A DNA stretch of 13,406 nt from the NCBI GenBank assembly GCA_964244295.1, contig CAXTIG010000074.1, forward strand, positions 1 to 13,406, written 5' to 3'. This document shows positions 12,857 to 13,406 of this stretch, in pieces. This DNA comes from JAJAZB01 sp964244295. Lineage in GTDB: Bacteria > Bacteroidota > Bacteroidia > Cytophagales > Spirosomataceae. Under the pieces are notes generated by a model. That model was not told where the DNA came from. It saw nothing but the letters and a program-made list of their open reading frames with translations, and did not search any database. The translations under genes and the position numbers were made by a program. Numbering within the stretch: position 1 is the stretch's first letter; every line of letters starts with the position of its first letter.

Positions 12857-12898
12857 GAAAGGCCCGTTGCCAGGCCTTGGCTAGGTCGCTGAACAGGC

Positions 12899-13003
12899 AT
12901 GAAAACGCACCTTAATCTCAACATCTTGCTTGCCGTCGTCTTTTCTACGGTCTCCATGTGTTCTAACCAAGATACCCCGCCTGCGTTAAAAAAGAACTGT
13001 TAA
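12899..13003 (+). pseudogene. truncated lipoprotein-like ORF
   Basis: An ATG at 12899 opens a 34-codon frame with MKTH, a hydrophobic core LNILLAVVFSTV and VSMC with Cys21 in a lipobox-like position (Met at -1 is unusual). It then reads SNQDTPP and stops at a TAA after KKNC. A secreted lipoprotein should be longer, so this looks like the 5' fragment of a broken gene. A run of six A just before the stop suggests a frameshift: a one-base insertion there would extend the frame by about 25 codons before another stop. It could also be a short expressed leader. The parent gene is not recognised. Confidence 0.4.
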
Positions 13004-13406
13004 TTGTAAGTGTAAACACGACTTTGATCACACCATTACGCCGATTATTCATTTGGCAGCGTGCAAAAAAAATAATTTGAAGACCATTTGTTTTTTCGCT
13101 TCGGGTACTACTATTTTTGAGCGCAACAAACCGCCAACAAAGTACTTCATCATCACGCTGCTTCTGCCTCATTGCCGCCGTCATCGGGAGTGTTGATCGC
13201 GTTTTCCTACCTGCTCTTCTTTTCTACGTTCTCAGCGAAAAATCCGTTTCGTTAAACGTTGTCTGTGCGCAAGCGCAAAAAAACCTGGCTCCGAGCGTTT
13301 CTGGCGATTCGGCGGAGCACAGGTTGGGTCTAATCGTTTTATCCACAATCAAACCTAAGAGGTTGTTTAAAGTTTCACGTTAAGAGGGCGTCAGTCCAGT
13401 AGCTTT
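13004..13406. other. gene-poor, AT-richer segment
   Basis: No convincing gene is seen in these 403 nt. Frames open here lack an ATG start or recognisable domains (the 88-codon plus-strand frame near 13117 starts with a non-ATG codon). The base composition is visibly lower in GC than the rest of the window. It holds a candidate insertion-sequence end near 13359. It may be decayed or recently acquired DNA. Confidence 0.5.
13359..13406. mobile_element. possible insertion-sequence terminal inverted repeat, cut by window edge
   Basis: GAGGTTGTTTAAAGTTT at 13359-13375 resembles the ends of IS5/IS427-type elements, which often begin with GAGGxTGTTTAAA. It follows the AT-rich gene-poor segment. The transposase and the other end would lie beyond the window, so the call rests on this one motif. 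Confidence 0.3.

Noticed and set aside
13117..13383. 88-codon plus-strand frame in the tail
   Set aside because: Starts at a non-ATG codon, has no domain and runs into the possible insertion-sequence end.

Overview
The window looks like a chromosomal segment of a GC-rich member of the Bacteroidota, probably a Cytophagales-type organism. The evidence is the gene set (a coaX, outer membrane protein, lptC cluster and a Bacteroidota-style MlaE/MlaF pair), weak Shine-Dalgarno sequences, and TAnnTTTG-like promoter boxes. The genus cannot be read from the sequence.

Layout. 119-3070 (+) encodes a MacB/FtsX-type ABC permease and a TolC-family outer membrane efflux protein, probably the end of an efflux operon that starts upstream. 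3249-3359 (-) is a 36-codon small ORF followed directly by a hairpin terminator. 3554-6371 (+) carries coaX (type III pantothenate kinase), an outer membrane beta-barrel protein and an LptC-like lipoprotein. 6439-10841 is all on the minus strand. Read in transcription order it is an outer membrane beta-barrel protein, MlaE permease, MlaF ATPase, a GNAT acetyltransferase, a PD-(D/E)XK nuclease-like protein and a lipoprotein c-type cytochrome. 11013-12775 (+) encodes an SDR oxidoreductase and a ROK-family sugar kinase without the usual zinc cysteines. 12899-13406 is AT-richer and poor in genes: a truncated lipoprotein-like ORF and a possible insertion-sequence end at the window edge.

The most unusual content lies between the genes. 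Most intergenic gaps are filled by an inverted repeat whose arms abut stop or start codons within 0-20 nt. Some pairs are perfect (33, 32 and 42 bp arms). Others are made of degenerate tandem words of about 7 nt (for example GTTGAAA/ATTGAAA, GAAACAA/GAGACAG, GCGGAGT, TCTCCAT), with a complementary array on the other side. The words differ from locus to locus but agree between the two arms of one locus. They occur in tandem, convergent and divergent gaps, so simple termination does not explain them. In three exported-protein genes (the beta-barrel protein at 4266, lptC, and the cytochrome) such word arrays lie inside the reading frame and encode the signal peptide.

All calls rest on reading the sequence and on family knowledge. 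No database search was run.
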